Part shown: positions 1 to 7,220 of the stretch, one piece after another
Layout: each line of letters starts with the position of its first letter
How positions within the stretch are numbered: position 1 is the first letter of the stretch
NCBI GenBank assembly: GCA_903933475.1
Contig: CAIZKE010000320.1
Location: 1-8,495, forward strand
DNA: 8,495 nt
Direction: 5' to 3'
Origin: an uncultured Alphaproteobacteria bacterium
GTDB taxonomy: Bacteria; Pseudomonadota; Alphaproteobacteria; Caulobacterales; Caulobacteraceae
Program-made: the position numbers and the translations under genes
The notes under the pieces: model-generated
Database searches by the model: none
What the model was told of the DNA's origin: nothing
Seen by the model: the letters and a program-made list of their open reading frames with translations, nothing else

Positions 1-979
1 CCACTTCGGAACGGTCGGCCTCGTTCATCAGGGGTTCGCCGCGGACCCAGCGCTCCAGGTTGGCGATAAACTGCTCATCGGCCCGGGGCTGGACCCCATC
101 GCCGGAATTGGAGGTATGGGCGCTGACCCGGACCTGGGAGTGGCTCCAGATCCAGTGGTCCTCAGGCAGGGGCTCGGTCTGGAAGACATCAAGCACGGCG
201 TGCGCGGGCTGCCCGGTGTCCAGGCCCCGACGCAGGGCGTCCTCATCCACCAACCCGCCCCGGCCGATGTTGATCAGGATGGCGCCGGGCTTGAGGGCCG
301 CAAAAAAGGCGTCGTTGCACATGTCCCGGGTCTCGTCCGTCAAGGCGCAGGCGAGCACGACCACATCGGTGTCCGGAAGGGCTTCGGCAATCCGGGACAG
401 GGGCAGGGTGCGATGCGCCAGCCCGGCGTCCGAGCCCCGGCGCACGACGGTCAGGTCCACGCCGAAAGCCCGTGCCCGCTGGGCGATCTGCTCGCCGATC
501 GCGCCGTAGCCCACCAGAAGCCAGCGCGTCTGGCTGACCTCCCGATACTGGGTGCGGCCCCATTCGCGCCGCGCCTGCAGCGCCTTCTGGGCGTCGATGG
601 GCACAATCAGGGACAGGGCGTGGGCGAGGACGTACTCGGCGATCACGACCCCCTGGGCGGAGGACTTGGTGATCCTGACGCCCTTTTCCATGATGCGCCG
701 GAAGATCGGCAGGTCGAGCCCGGCGTTGAAGGTCTGCAGCCAGCGGACGCTGGGGCTGTCCAGCAGGGCCCGCATGAGGGTGGGAAGGAGCCCCCCCTGA
801 TAAGCCTCCTGGGTGTTCCAGACGATCTCCGGCGCAATGTCGCCCGCCGCAAGGTCGACGCCATTGCGGACAAATCGGTTCAGCTCAGGGACCGTCACGA
901 TCTCAAGCTTCGGAGCCAGGTGGGCGATCCGGTCCCGGATCCGGTGATGGGACGCTTCTGACATCAGGATCTGGGTCAC
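1..979 (-). CDS. D-2-hydroxyacid dehydrogenase, NAD(P)-binding (3' end cut by window edge)
   Basis: This is a cytosolic oxidoreductase of the D-isomer-specific 2-hydroxyacid dehydrogenase family, which interconverts 2-keto acids and D-2-hydroxy acids; the substrate cannot be read from sequence. 326 residues are visible and the frame is still open at base 1. The family is usually 310-340 aa and the text has reached the typical RW-x-GEPL tail, so only a few codons are missing. The Rossmann motif GYGAIG is at residues 157-162. The catalytic trio is present: Arg240 (in GRGG), Glu269 (in QTEPLP) and His288 (in SAHTSN). Two arginines (180-181) follow the second Rossmann strand where NAD-type enzymes often carry Asp, so NADP preference is possible (inference). 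The GTG start at 979 is chosen because it keeps the first beta strand (TQILMSE); an ATG at 964 would delete it. The gene begins 7 nt after the ppx stop, so it is probably the last gene of the hdaA-ppk-ppx transcript. Confidence 0.9.
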   Translation of the reverse strand, partial: MTQILMSEASHHRIRDRIAHLAPKLEIVTVPELNRFVRNGVDLAAGDIAPEIVWNTQEAYQGGLLPTLMRALLDSPSVRWLQTFNAGLDLPIFRRIMEKGVRITKSSAQGVVIAEYVLAHALSLIVPIDAQKALQARREWGRTQYREVSQTRWLLVGYGAIGEQIAQRARAFGVDLTVVRRGSDAGLAHRTLPLSRIAEALPDTDVVVLACALTDETRDMCNDAFFAALKPGAILINIGRGGLVDEDALRRGLDTGQPAHAVLDVFQTEPLPEDHWIWSHSQVRVSAHTSNSGDGVQPRADEQFIANLERWVRGEPLMNEADRSEV

Positions 980-986
980 GCGGGGT

Positions 987-2504
987 TCATCCCATCTGGA
1001 GGCGGATCTTGAGGGCCTGGGCGAGTGTCAGGGCCCGCTTGGCGGTCTGCTCGCCCAGCAGCATGTCTTCCCAGCCCGGTTCTGCGGAAAGGCGCAGGCG
1101 ATCGCCCTCCAGGTCCAGGGAGGCATGCCGGAGCACCTCCACATTTTGCCCGGCAAGGTCGCAGCCGAGCCGTATCGCCGAACCCAGGGCCCGGGCCCGG
1201 GTGCGCCGCTCAGGGGTCAGCAGGCGGTTGACCACCTCGGGCTCAGGGGGATTGGGCGCTGAGGCGTGCCGGGAGAAAACGGCGCATGCCAGGTAGGCGC
1301 GTTCAGGATGGGTCATGCCCGCAACGGGCGCCCTCAGGGCCTTCTCGAAGGCGAGGTCGGCCCTGTGGTCGGGGTGTAGCCGCGAGCCGAGATCCGCCAG
1401 CCTGCAGGCCGCTGCGGTCAGGACGGGGTCGCGCAGGCCGAAGGCGGCGGGCAGGCCGTCAAAGACAGGTCGGATGAAGGCCTCCAGGGCAGGGCCGAGA
1501 TCCGAGGCCAGGCCTCCCTGGGCCACCAGGGCCTCGCAGCCGCTCACAAGAGGATCCTGTTCCCGGACCGCCGGGAGCATGGAGTCCAGCAACAGCCCCT
1601 CACGCAGGCCATAGGCAGAAATCACGACCCGCTGGATCTCAAGGGCCTGGACCACCTCAGCGAGTACGACAGCGGCGTAGGGCAGGGTGTCAAACCGCTT
1701 ACGCGACAGGCCCTGGATTCCCTCAAGGGAGGTCCTGGACTGGCGGGCGACGAAGCGGCAGAGGTCCAACAGGTCCGTCCGCCTGATCTCGTATTGGTGC
1801 GCGATGTGAAGCGGATAGCCCTCCAGCTCCATGTGCAGCAGGGCCAGGTTCCGCCAGGCGCCTCCGACCGCGTGGAATTCACGGGTCGACATCCGCTCCG
1901 TGTGAGGCTTGAGCGCCCTGGAAATCGAACGGCGGACCCGGTCCTGATCCAGCGGCTGTGGGGCCCCAAGGGCGAGCGGGCCGAGGGGCAGGCTCACCCC
2001 CTGGCCGACATCGTCCAGTCGTACGAGTTCCAGGCTCGATCCGCCGAGGTCCCCGGCGACGCCGGAGGCGTCGGCCTGCCCGGCGATGACGCCGAGGGCG
2101 CCATACCGGGCTTCCTCCTGCCCGGAGAGAACGCGGACCACGATGCCGGTTTCGTCCTCCACGGCGCGCAGGAAGGCGCGGCTGTCGCGGGCCTCCCGGA
2201 CAGCGGCGGTCGCCACCACGAAGGTCTCCCGGCTGCTCCAACCCTGCAGCAGGACGCGGAACCTTCGAAGCACGGCCATCGCCGCCTCGACGCCTTCAGG
2301 CGAAAGCCGCCCCGTGGTCTGGAGGTCACGGCCGAGACCGGCCTGGGCCTTCTCGTTGTACACGGTCCAGATGGCCCGCCCTTCAAGGCGGTAGACGACC
2401 AGGCGGATGGAGTTCGACCCGATGTCGATCACCGCCGCGTGCCGGAGCTCGGCAGGGGGCGCGTCCAACCCGGGGGTCTGGCGGCTAGCCCCGAGACGCC
2501 ACAT
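987..2504 (-). CDS. ppx: Exopolyphosphatase (Ppx/GppA family)
   Basis: Exopolyphosphatase removes terminal phosphates from inorganic polyphosphate; some family members also hydrolyse pppGpp to ppGpp. The 505-aa length matches full-length bacterial Ppx. The actin/ASKHA-fold ATPase core shows the phosphate-1 loop DIGSNSIRLV at residues 27-36, the conserved Glu in SGQEEARYG (about residue 130), the phosphate-2 loop DLGGSSLE at 152-159 and the later motif AVGGAWRNLA at 212-221. A C-terminal HD-like helical domain follows, with SRLHPDHRAD at about 374-383. The ATG at 2504 is preferred over a TTG two codons upstream. Either way the start lies inside the 3' end of ppk: with ATG the overlap is 20 nt in a different reading frame, and no strong Shine-Dalgarno is seen, so translation is probably coupled to ppk. 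Pairing with ppk places synthesis and breakdown of polyphosphate under common transcription. GppA activity cannot be excluded from sequence. Confidence 0.93.
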   Translation of the reverse strand: MWRLGASRQTPGLDAPPAELRHAAVIDIGSNSIRLVVYRLEGRAIWTVYNEKAQAGLGRDLQTTGRLSPEGVEAAMAVLRRFRVLLQGWSSRETFVVATAAVREARDSRAFLRAVEDETGIVVRVLSGQEEARYGALGVIAGQADASGVAGDLGGSSLELVRLDDVGQGVSLPLGPLALGAPQPLDQDRVRRSISRALKPHTERMSTREFHAVGGAWRNLALLHMELEGYPLHIAHQYEIRRTDLLDLCRFVARQSRTSLEGIQGLSRKRFDTLPYAAVVLAEVVQALEIQRVVISAYGLREGLLLDSMLPAVREQDPLVSGCEALVAQGGLASDLGPALEAFIRPVFDGLPAAFGLRDPVLTAAACRLADLGSRLHPDHRADLAFEKALRAPVAGMTHPERAYLACAVFSRHASAPNPPEPEVVNRLLTPERRTRARALGSAIRLGCDLAGQNVEVLRHASLDLEGDRLRLSAEPGWEDMLLGEQTAKRALTLAQALKIRLQMG

Positions 2505-4683
2505 GGTCAATCGCGCCGGGCAGATCCTTCACCTTGTTTCCGCGACCGGAAAGGCTGGGATTGGTCATGAAGTATTCGTGGGCTGAAAAGGCCCCGGGAA
2601 GGTCCCAGGCGGGGTCCCGGCTATACTCGCCCGACGTGTCCAGCGTCCAGCTTTGCGCCTTGTCCCGGATGTTGGCGACGAGGATCTGCTGGAGCACCTG
2701 CTGGTGGACCGTCGGGTTCTCCACCGGCGCCAGGGACTCGACACGACGGTCTAGATTGCGGGGCATCCAGTCGGCAGAGGAGATGAAGACCTTGGCCTGT
2801 GCCGAGGGCATTTCGGCACCATTGGCGAAGGCGACGATCCGGGAATGCTCCAGGAACCGGCCGACAATGGACTTCACCCGGATGTTCTCTGACAGCCCGG
2901 GCACGCCGGGTCGCAGACAGCATATGCCGCGGATGACCAGCTCGATTTCAGCGCCGGACTGACTGGCCTCGTAGAGGGCGTCGATGATCTCGGGGTCGAC
3001 CAGGGAGTTGAGCTTGGCCCAGATGGCGGCGGGCCGCCCCGCCCGGGCATTGTCCGCTTCGGCGGCGATCATGCGCAGGAGGTCGGCCTTCATGGTCAGG
3101 GGCGAGAAGGACAGCTTCTCCATCCTCTGGGGGCGGGCGTAACCAGTGATGTAGTTGAACAGCCGGACAGAATCCCGCCCCAGGGCGGGGTCCGAGGTGA
3201 AGAGGGACAGGTCGGTATAGATCCGCGCCGTCTGGGGATGGTAGTTCCCGGTCCCGAAGTGGCAGTAGGTGCGCAGCTGGTCACCCTCCCGCCGCACCAC
3301 CATCGAGAGCTTTGCGTGGGTCTTGTACTCCACGAAGCCGAAGACGACGTGGACCCCGGCCCGCTCGAGGTCGCGGGCCCACTTCAGGTTGGCCTCCTCG
3401 TCGAAACGGGCCTTGAGCTCCACCAGGGCGGTGACGTTCTTGCCCGTCTCGGCGGCCTCGATGAGGGCGGCGACGATGGGGCTGTCCTGCGAGGTCCGGT
3501 AAAGGGTCTGCTTGATGGCCAGGACATGTGGGTCCCGCGCCGCCTGGCGCAGGAACTGGACCACCACGTCGAAGGTCTCGAAGGGGTGATGGACGAGGAT
3601 GTCCTTCTCCCGGATGGCCGCAAAGCAGTCGCCGGCATGGTCGCGGATCCGCTCGGGAAAGCGCGGCTCGAAGGCCCGGAACTTCAGTTCCGGCCGGTTC
3701 GGCGGGATCAGTTGCGACAGCTCGTCCAGGCCCAACAGGCCGTCGATCCGGGTGATGTCCTCGCGCCGGGCGTGCAGGTTGTCGCAGATGAAGGCCTGCA
3801 GGTCCCGGGGCATGGCCGCCTCGATCTCCACCCGGACCACGGACCCCAGGCGCCGCTGCTTGAGCCGCTCCTCGAACTCCCGGACCAGGTCTTCGGCTTC
3901 TTCCTCGAACTCCACGTCGGAGTCGCGGATCAGCCGGAAGACCCCCTTGCCATCCACGCGGGACCCGGGGAAGAGGCGGTCAACGAACAGCGTCACCAGG
4001 TGTTCGAGGCTGATGAAGCGCCGCTCTGCGCGGCGGCGCGGACCGGGGTGCGAAGGAAGCTCCCAGAACCGCGCCACCTGTGCCGGGATCGGGACCAGGG
4101 CGTAGAGGGTGCGCCGCTCGGCCTTCATGCGGAACTTCAGCGCCAGGCAGAAGGCGAGGTTGGGGATGAAGGGGAAGGGGTGCGCCGGATCGATCGCCAG
4201 GGGTGTCAGGATCGGGAACAGCCGGGAGAGGAAGGCCTCCTCCAGGGCGGCCCGGTCCTCGTCTGACAGCGTCTCCGGCGACACCAGGGTCAGGCCCTGC
4301 AACGACAGCTCGGTGGCAAGGTCCCGCCACTGGGCCTGCTGGTCGTTCATCAGGTCGGCGGCCTCGGTGTTGATCTTGTCGAGCTGGTCTGCCGGGGACA
4401 GGCCGTCCTGGCTGACCGTGCGCACGCCTTCCCGGACCTGGGCCTTCAGGCCCGCCACCCGGACCATGTAGAACTCGTCGAGGTTGTGGGCCGAGATCGA
4501 CAGGAAGCGCAGCCGTTCCAGCAGGGGGTGCCGGGGATTGCGGCTTTCGGCCAGGACCCGGCGGTTGAAGGCCAGCCAGGACAGCTCCCGATTGAAGAAG
4601 CGTTCCGGCGAGTGCATCAGCTCTGCGCTCAGCGGTGCGCTGGGCTTGCGGGCAGTCGCTTCGGGCTGGGTGGCGGGGGTCAT
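2485..4683 (-). CDS. ppk: Polyphosphate kinase 1
   Basis: PPK1 reversibly transfers the gamma-phosphate of ATP to inorganic polyphosphate, and in alphaproteobacteria is linked to phosphate storage and starvation responses. The protein is 732 aa from ATG 4683, normal for PPK1. Visible in order: the N-terminal helical domain with FFNRELSWLAFN (residues 29-40) and AHNLDEFYMVR (65-75), the head domain, then two phospholipase-D-like catalytic domains. The autophosphorylated histidine is His456 in YKTHAKL. The second catalytic histidine is His613 in FLEHSRIV. The motifs TLYRTS (393-398), HFGTGNYHP (475-483) and SADWMPRNLDRRVE (636-649) are intact. A TTG at 4734 would add 17 poorly conserved-looking residues; ATG is preferred, although its AGGA-type ribosome site is about 14 nt away. 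The gene follows hdaA and overlaps ppx at its 3' end. Confidence 0.95.
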   Translation of the reverse strand: MTPATQPEATARKPSAPLSAELMHSPERFFNRELSWLAFNRRVLAESRNPRHPLLERLRFLSISAHNLDEFYMVRVAGLKAQVREGVRTVSQDGLSPADQLDKINTEAADLMNDQQAQWRDLATELSLQGLTLVSPETLSDEDRAALEEAFLSRLFPILTPLAIDPAHPFPFIPNLAFCLALKFRMKAERRTLYALVPIPAQVARFWELPSHPGPRRRAERRFISLEHLVTLFVDRLFPGSRVDGKGVFRLIRDSDVEFEEEAEDLVREFEERLKQRRLGSVVRVEIEAAMPRDLQAFICDNLHARREDITRIDGLLGLDELSQLIPPNRPELKFRAFEPRFPERIRDHAGDCFAAIREKDILVHHPFETFDVVVQFLRQAARDPHVLAIKQTLYRTSQDSPIVAALIEAAETGKNVTALVELKARFDEEANLKWARDLERAGVHVVFGFVEYKTHAKLSMVVRREGDQLRTYCHFGTGNYHPQTARIYTDLSLFTSDPALGRDSVRLFNYITGYARPQRMEKLSFSPLTMKADLLRMIAAEADNARAGRPAAIWAKLNSLVDPEIIDALYEASQSGAEIELVIRGICCLRPGVPGLSENIRVKSIVGRFLEHSRIVAFANGAEMPSAQAKVFISSADWMPRNLDRRVESLAPVENPTVHQQVLQQILVANIRDKAQSWTLDTSGEYSRDPAWDLPGAFSAHEYFMTNPSLSGRGNKVKDLPGAIDHVASRG

Positions 4684-4752
4684 CAGTCTCGGCTCGTTCC
4701 TGCGATCGGTAGCACCGGCGGCCTCATGGGCCAAGCCTGTGACAGTCCCAAG

Positions 4753-5421
4753 TCAGCCGTCGAAAAGGTCAAGATTTTCCGTCACGTCGCCAAGGATCTC
4801 CCGGGCCAGGGCGCGGGTGACGGGCCGATGGTCGCGCGCGGAGGCCTCGTGGAGCTGCTCGACCACGTCCCGGGCGGCAGCGACGGACCGGTCAATGCGC
4901 CGGACGAGGTAGGGCGCAAGGTCCGGCGAGGGCCGGATTCCCCGGGCGCGGAGGAAGGCTTCGAGCACCCCCTCCAGCACCGCGTCGTCCAGGACCTCGA
5001 TCTGCACCGCCTCCAGGGCGTTCAGCCGCGAGCGCAGGTCGGGCAGGCGCGCCGTCCAGGCGGCAGGGGGCGTGCGGGCGGTCATCAACAGGCCGCCGCT
5101 CACCGGGGCCAGGTTGATCAGGTGGAACAGGCCCTCGTCGCAGGCGCCCCGGTCCACGTCCTCCAGCAGCACGGGCAGGGACCGGGCCGCAGCCGTGTCC
5201 GGCCTCAGCGGATCCAGGGCCAGGCCCCCGGACCGTTCCAGCCAGGCCTCTGCCAGCCGGCTCTTGCCGCAGCCTTCGGGTCCCACCAGGACGAGGCAGC
5301 CCGCCGACCAGTCCGGCCAGGCCTCCAGCCGTCGCCGGGCCTCGCGGTTGCCTGCCGCCTCGACGAAGCCGCCCCGGGCATCGAACAGCGGGTTCCACAG
5401 ATCGAGCAGGGCCTGCGACAT
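4753..5421 (-). CDS. hdaA: HdaA, regulatory inactivator of DnaA (DnaA-like AAA+ protein)
   Basis: HdaA/Hda binds the replisome sliding clamp and stimulates ATP hydrolysis by DnaA (RIDA), preventing re-initiation of replication. The 222-aa product is the usual size and consists of a DnaA-type AAA+ module with no DNA-binding domain IV. Visible are the Walker A loop GPEGCGKS (residues 47-54), a Walker B strand VLLEDVDRG with Glu in place of the first Asp, a sensor-1-like LLMTAR segment, the arginine-finger region LPDLRSRLNA and a sensor-2-like AAARDVV. The N terminus, which normally carries a clamp-binding QLxLPL-type motif, reads SQALLDLWNP, only loosely similar to the QL(S/D)LF form. The start is ATG 5421. 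The frame stays open a further 77 codons into bpt, but that extension is arginine/proline-rich and not Hda-like. GTG 5439 is a minor alternative. A triple DnaA-box-like repeat lies 74-106 nt upstream. Confidence 0.92.
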   Translation of the reverse strand: MSQALLDLWNPLFDARGGFVEAAGNREARRRLEAWPDWSAGCLVLVGPEGCGKSRLAEAWLERSGGLALDPLRPDTAAARSLPVLLEDVDRGACDEGLFHLINLAPVSGGLLMTARTPPAAWTARLPDLRSRLNALEAVQIEVLDDAVLEGVLEAFLRARGIRPSPDLAPYLVRRIDRSVAAARDVVEQLHEASARDHRPVTRALAREILGDVTENLDLFDG

Positions 5422-5494
5422 GGTCTTGGGGTAGCCCACGCCGGCCCCCGGGTCGACGCCCGGCCAGGGCACAGGCGGGGATGGCCGAGGCGAC
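5422..5494 (-). other. hdaA leader region
   Basis: This is GC-rich DNA between the DnaA-box-like repeats and the hdaA start. A promoter for hdaA (and so perhaps ppk, ppx and the dehydrogenase) is expected here or within the repeats, but I see no recognisable -35/-10 pair. No strong Shine-Dalgarno precedes ATG 5421; only CAAGACC is close. No rho-independent terminator separates bpt from hdaA, so read-through from bpt is possible. Confidence 0.4.
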
Positions 5495-5527
5495 CCTGTG
5501 GACCACCTGTGGACAGCCTGTGGGTGC
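5495..5527 (-). promoter_or_regulatory. Three 11-bp-spaced DnaA-box-like repeats upstream of hdaA
   Basis: On the plus strand CCTGTGG occurs at 5495-5501, 5506-5512 and 5517-5523, exactly 11 bp apart, about one helical turn. Read towards hdaA, the three 9-mers are TGGTCCACA, CTGTCCACA and GCACCCACA. Compared with the DnaA consensus TTATCCACA they match 7, 7 and 6 of 9 positions. The first also matches the Caulobacter G-box TGATCCACA at 8 of 9. They sit directly after the bpt stop codon and 74-106 nt before the hdaA ATG. Direct activation of hdaA by DnaA is reported for C. crescentus, so these are probable DnaA sites; actual binding is inferred. Confidence 0.6.
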
Positions 5528-6280
5528 CTAGCCTTCCCGGTCCCGGGCGCTGAGCAGGCGCCAGCCGGCGGGCCCCAGGGCCTCAATGGGCTGGAAGTTG
5601 ACCTTGTAGTCCATCTTGGCCGAGCCCCGCACCCAATAGCCCAGATAGACATAGGCCATGCCCGTCAGGCGCGCCTGGGCCAGGTGATCGAGGATCATGA
5701 ACCGCCCCAGGCTGCGGCGGGGCTGCTCCGGGTCATAGAAGGAATAGACCATCGACAGGCCGTCCGCTAGCAGGTCCACTAGGGTGCAGGCCACCAGCTC
5801 CCCCGGCCCCCCGTCCTCGGACCGCCGGCGGTACTCGATCAGGTGGCTGCGGACCGGCGTGTCCTCGATCATGGCGACGAAGTCGGGCCAGACCATGTCG
5901 GTCATGCCACCGTCCGCGTGCCGGGCCCTCAGGTAGCGGCGCAGCAGGTCGAACTGCTCGAGGGTGGCCTCGGCCTCCACCAGCCGGCGCTCCAGGTCGG
6001 CATTGCGGTTCAGGGTCTTGCGGTCCGAGCGCCCGGCCACATGGTCCGCCACCGGGATCCGCACCGAGACGCAGGCCGAGCAGGTCTCGCAGGCCGGCCG
6101 GTAGGCAATGCTCTGCGAGCGCCGGAAGCCCCCCTCGGTCAGGCTGTCATTCACCGTCGCCCCGTCGGTCATGGGCAGGTGGGCAAAGATCTTCCGCTCC
6201 AGCCGCTGGGGCAGGTAGGGGCAGGGGGCGGGCGCCGTCAGGTAGAACCTGAGCTGGCGGGTGGGAAAATGCTGCGTCAC
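5528..6280 (-). CDS. bpt: Aspartate/glutamate leucyltransferase (Bpt, arginyltransferase family)
   Basis: Bpt transfers leucine from Leu-tRNA to proteins with N-terminal Asp or Glu, marking them for the ClpS-ClpAP N-degron pathway in the cytosol. At 250 aa the length suits the short bacterial members of the ATE family. The N-terminal domain shows TRQLRFYLTAPAPCPYLP (residues 7-24) and the Cys cluster C64-x2-C67-x2-C70 within RPACETCSACVSVRIP. The C-terminal GNAT-like half holds YSFYDPEQPRRSLGRFMIL (about 179-197) and YLGYWVRGSAKMDYKVNF (212-229), typical of the family. The start is GTG 6280, giving MTQHFPTRQ; the frame extends upstream but that sequence is not family-like and overlaps motB. 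The gene starts 58 nt after the motB stop with no clear promoter or strong ribosome site between. Leucyl rather than arginyl specificity is inferred from the bacterial subfamily. Confidence 0.93.
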   Translation of the reverse strand: MTQHFPTRQLRFYLTAPAPCPYLPQRLERKIFAHLPMTDGATVNDSLTEGGFRRSQSIAYRPACETCSACVSVRIPVADHVAGRSDRKTLNRNADLERRLVEAEATLEQFDLLRRYLRARHADGGMTDMVWPDFVAMIEDTPVRSHLIEYRRRSEDGGPGELVACTLVDLLADGLSMVYSFYDPEQPRRSLGRFMILDHLAQARLTGMAYVYLGYWVRGSAKMDYKVNFQPIEALGPAGWRLLSARDREG

Positions 6281-6338
6281 GCCGCAGACTACACCCTGAA
6301 CCCATGCCCCCGCGCAAGAGTGCCCGGGCGCTAAAGCC
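6281..6338 (-). other. motB-bpt intergenic spacer
   Basis: A 58-bp gap between the motB stop and the bpt GTG start. It contains the loop-less palindrome GCCCGGGC (6322-6329), which is not a terminator because it has no loop and no T run. Nothing recognisable as a promoter is seen. bpt may be co-transcribed with motB or use a promoter inside motB. Confidence 0.35.
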
Positions 6339-7220
6339 TCAGAACGCCGCTTCCGGAGGCAGGACCGGCGCCTCGCGCAGCAGCACGATGGCGATCCGCC
6401 GGTTCCCCGGCAGGCTGGGATCGTCCAGGTAGAGCGGCTCGGAATTGGCCTTGCCCGAGATCTGATAGACCCGGTCCTTGGCCACACCCGACGCCTCCAG
6501 GATCTTGCGCGAGCCATCCGCCCGGGCCGCCGACAGGCCCCAGTCGCTGTCCACCTCGCCGCCCTTCCAGTCCGCCGAGGTGTGCCCCGAGATCGAGACC
6601 CGGTTGGGCAGCTGGTTCAGGGTCTTGGTAATCGCCCGCAGCAGCACCCGCGCCCGGTCGTTCGGCACGGCCGAGCCCTCGGCAAACAGCGAGCGCCCCT
6701 CCTGGTCCACCAGCTGGATGCGCAGCCCCTCGGGCGTCTTGTCGACGATGATGTTCTTGGACAGCTCGGCCAGCTCGGGCATGGACTGCAGCGACTGCTT
6801 CAGCGACATGGCCGCGGAGTCGAACTCGGCCTCCTCGCGCTTCTGCCGGGCTTCCTGCAGGGAGTCCGTGACCGAGGCCGACGCATTCGGCCCCTCCTGG
6901 TTCTTGCTCGTATCCGGCGCCATCTGCTGCATGATGGCCGTGGAGCCCGCCGACTTGGCGCCATTGTCGTCCAGGGCCGTCCCGCCCAGGATCCCGCCCG
7001 CGCCCGAATTCGAATCCGACACCGTGGCCGGGGCGAAGTATTCGGCAACGCCGGCCTTCTGCTCGGGGCTGGTGGTGTTGATCAGCCACATCAGGAGGAA
7101 GAAGGCCATCATGGCGGTCACGAAGTCCGCATAGGCCACCTTCCAGGCGCCGCCATGGTGGCCGCCCCCGGAAACCTTCTTGACCTTCTTGATCAGAATA
7201 GGCCGATCGTTGTTCGCCAT
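6339..7220 (-). CDS. motB: Flagellar motor stator protein MotB
   Basis: MotB pairs with MotA as the proton-driven stator of the flagellar motor, anchored in the inner membrane and clamped to peptidoglycan. The 293-aa protein has a short basic cytoplasmic N terminus (KKVKKV), a single membrane segment at about residues 28-48 and the proton-carrying Asp32 in YADFVTAMMAFF. A flexible Ser/Gly/Asn-rich periplasmic linker with the plug region follows, then a C-terminal OmpA/MotB peptidoglycan-binding domain (about 155-285) containing ISGHTSADW, LSAARADGSRKIL and PGNRRIAIVL. Proton rather than sodium coupling is inferred from resemblance to E. coli MotB. The ATG at 7220 places Asp32 where expected; a longer open frame upstream overlaps the divergent gene and is not MotB-like. 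No motA is adjacent. A CtrA-like site lies 46 nt upstream, suggesting cell-cycle control. Confidence 0.95.
   Translation of the reverse strand: MANNDRPILIKKVKKVSGGGHHGGAWKVAYADFVTAMMAFFLLMWLINTTSPEQKAGVAEYFAPATVSDSNSGAGGILGGTALDDNGAKSAGSTAIMQQMAPDTSKNQEGPNASASVTDSLQEARQKREEAEFDSAAMSLKQSLQSMPELAELSKNIIVDKTPEGLRIQLVDQEGRSLFAEGSAVPNDRARVLLRAITKTLNQLPNRVSISGHTSADWKGGEVDSDWGLSAARADGSRKILEASGVAKDRVYQISGKANSEPLYLDDPSLPGNRRIAIVLLREAPVLPPEAAF

Noticed and set aside
116..961. Plus-strand open frame of 281 codons opposite the D-2-hydroxyacid dehydrogenase
   Set aside because: The minus-strand frame encodes an intact dehydrogenase; the plus frame is a compositional shadow.
1794..2570. Plus-strand open frame of 258 codons opposite ppx
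   Set aside because: Antisense to the clearly conserved Ppx N-terminal half, with no domain or ribosome site.
3238..4266. Long plus-strand open frame (342 codons) inside ppk
   Set aside because: It lies antisense to a complete PPK1 with all catalytic motifs. The translation has no recognisable domain and reflects the scarcity of stops in high-GC DNA.
5422..5652. 77-codon N-terminal extension of hdaA into bpt
   Set aside because: The sequence is Pro/Arg-rich and overlaps bpt, and the protein from ATG 5421 already has the normal Hda length.
6322..6329. GCCCGGGC palindrome as a motB terminator
   Set aside because: It has no loop and no T run, and short GC palindromes are expected at this base composition.
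6281..6517. 79-codon N-terminal extension of bpt into motB
   Set aside because: Arg/Cys/Ser-rich and unlike the family; MTQHFPTRQ from GTG 6280 fits the usual N terminus.
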